From contig VFZQ01000341.1 of assembly GCA_016871135.1 (NCBI GenBank), positions 1 through 6,244 on the forward strand: DNA of 6,244 bases, read 5' to 3'. The notes under the pieces were generated by a model, which saw nothing but the letters and a program-made list of their open reading frames with translations, was not told the DNA's origin and ran no database searches. Position 1 is the stretch's first letter; each line of letters opens with the position of its first letter. The stretch comes from Acidobacteriota bacterium (lineage in GTDB: Bacteria > Acidobacteriota > Terriglobia > Bryobacterales > Bryobacteraceae). Below, piece after piece: positions 5,839 to 6,244 of the stretch. Position numbers and translations under genes: made by a program.

Positions 5839-6244
5839 TCAGTAAAGCGTCGACGGAACGCGTGTCTTGTTATCTTCGTCGACCGTGGGTCCATCGACGA
5901 ACCCACACGTGTGCGCAGCCATGACGGTTCCGAAACTGGGCAAGGCGGGGCCGAATTTGGCGGGGTTCCAGAGGTCGGCCCGGACGAGGGCGCGGCTGCA
6001 GTGGATGTATGCCTCTTTTACGGTAACGACCAAAACGGTGCGCGGCGAATTGCCGTTGACGGCGAACGACTCAAGCAGATCCGGGTCGCGGCTAATAACG
6101 GCGTCGCCGTTGACGCGGAACGTTTCGGGGCGGCCAGGCATCAGGAAGAGCAAGCCCACGCGCGGGTTGCGCACAATGTTGTGCAGAGTGTCGAGACGGT
6201 TGTTGCCGCGGCGGTCCGGGATCAGCAGCGTGTGATCGTCGGCA
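5839..6244 (-). CDS. PNPOx-like FMN-binding split-barrel protein (MSMEG_1061-type), C-terminal part
   Basis: The last 134 residues are visible; the start lies beyond the right edge and the whole family is usually about 200 residues. The visible part opens with DDHTLLIPDRRGNNRLDTL and HNIVRNPRVGLLFLMPG, then ETFRVNGDAVISRDPDLLE, and YIHCSRALVRADLW (HCSRAL at about 81-86). This order matches the pyridoxamine 5'-phosphate oxidase-related FMN-binding group typified by MSMEG_1061. Members adopt the split-barrel fold and are presumed flavin-dependent oxidoreductases, but their substrates are mostly unknown, so vitamin B6 oxidation should not be assumed. The frame is open to the window edge, so the GTG at 6174 is an internal codon, not the start. 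The tail after DLWNP (to DEDNKTRVPSTLY) looks complete. The gene converges on the KHGL-family gene and is probably functionally unrelated to it. Confidence 0.88.
   Translation of the reverse strand, partial: ADDHTLLIPDRRGNNRLDTLHNIVRNPRVGLLFLMPGRPETFRVNGDAVISRDPDLLESFAVNGNSPRTVLVVTVKEAYIHCSRALVRADLWNPAKFGPALPSFGTVMAAHTCGFVDGPTVDEDNKTRVPSTLY

Noticed and set aside
5867..6235. 122-residue + strand frame at the right end
   Set aside because: It is antisense to the FMN-binding protein gene, whose motifs are clear on the minus strand.
1..6244. CRISPR array, tRNA, rRNA, IS element or toxin-antitoxin pair
   Set aside because: No regularly spaced repeats, no tRNA-like cloverleaf, no transposase or paired small genes were found on either strand.

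Overview
The window is high-GC DNA from a Gram-negative bacterium, most likely an acidobacterium of the Solibacter/Bryobacter type. I infer this from three protein families rather than from any marker gene: an Oar-like TonB-dependent receptor with an N-terminal carboxypeptidase-regulatory-like domain, an Uma2-family fragment, and a protein with the 'GPxTxEG...KHGL' N-terminus that I know as a recurrent hypothetical family in Acidobacteria and Planctomycetes. No rRNA, tRNA, CRISPR array, IS element or replication origin is visible.

Layout. Bases 1-149 hold a promoter with a perfect TTGACA box that lies inside one arm of an inverted repeat. Bases 150-3854 (+) encode a complete outer-membrane receptor of 1234 residues, followed by an intrinsic terminator at 3872-3902. 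Directly after the terminator, in the same reading frame, is the 3' end of an Uma2-family gene that lacks its N-terminal part (about 3903-4178, a remnant). Its stop overlaps the stop of a convergent gene at 4175-4744 (-), a FAM173/DOT1-like class I SAM methyltransferase that begins with a twin-arginine signal. A gene-poor stretch (4745-5101) separates it from a divergent gene. This stretch contains a GC-rich part with protein-like base composition, an AT-rich part with an 11-bp repeat, a bulged hairpin, and a textbook intrinsic terminator that ends only 22 bases before the chosen start codon. Bases 5102-5740 (+) encode the 'KHGL' protein of 212 residues. Bases 5839-6244 (-) encode the C-terminal 134 residues of a pyridoxamine-phosphate-oxidase-like FMN-binding protein that runs off the right edge.

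The genes do not form an operon. Each is separated by terminators or opposite orientation, and no common pathway is evident. The receptor would act in the outer membrane, the methyltransferase possibly across or at the inner membrane, and the other two are probably cytoplasmic. The most unusual part is 4937-5101 plus the gene behind it: a structured leader ending in a strong terminator immediately ahead of a gene of unknown function, with no same-strand gene upstream that needs terminating. It could be an attenuator or a small RNA gene.
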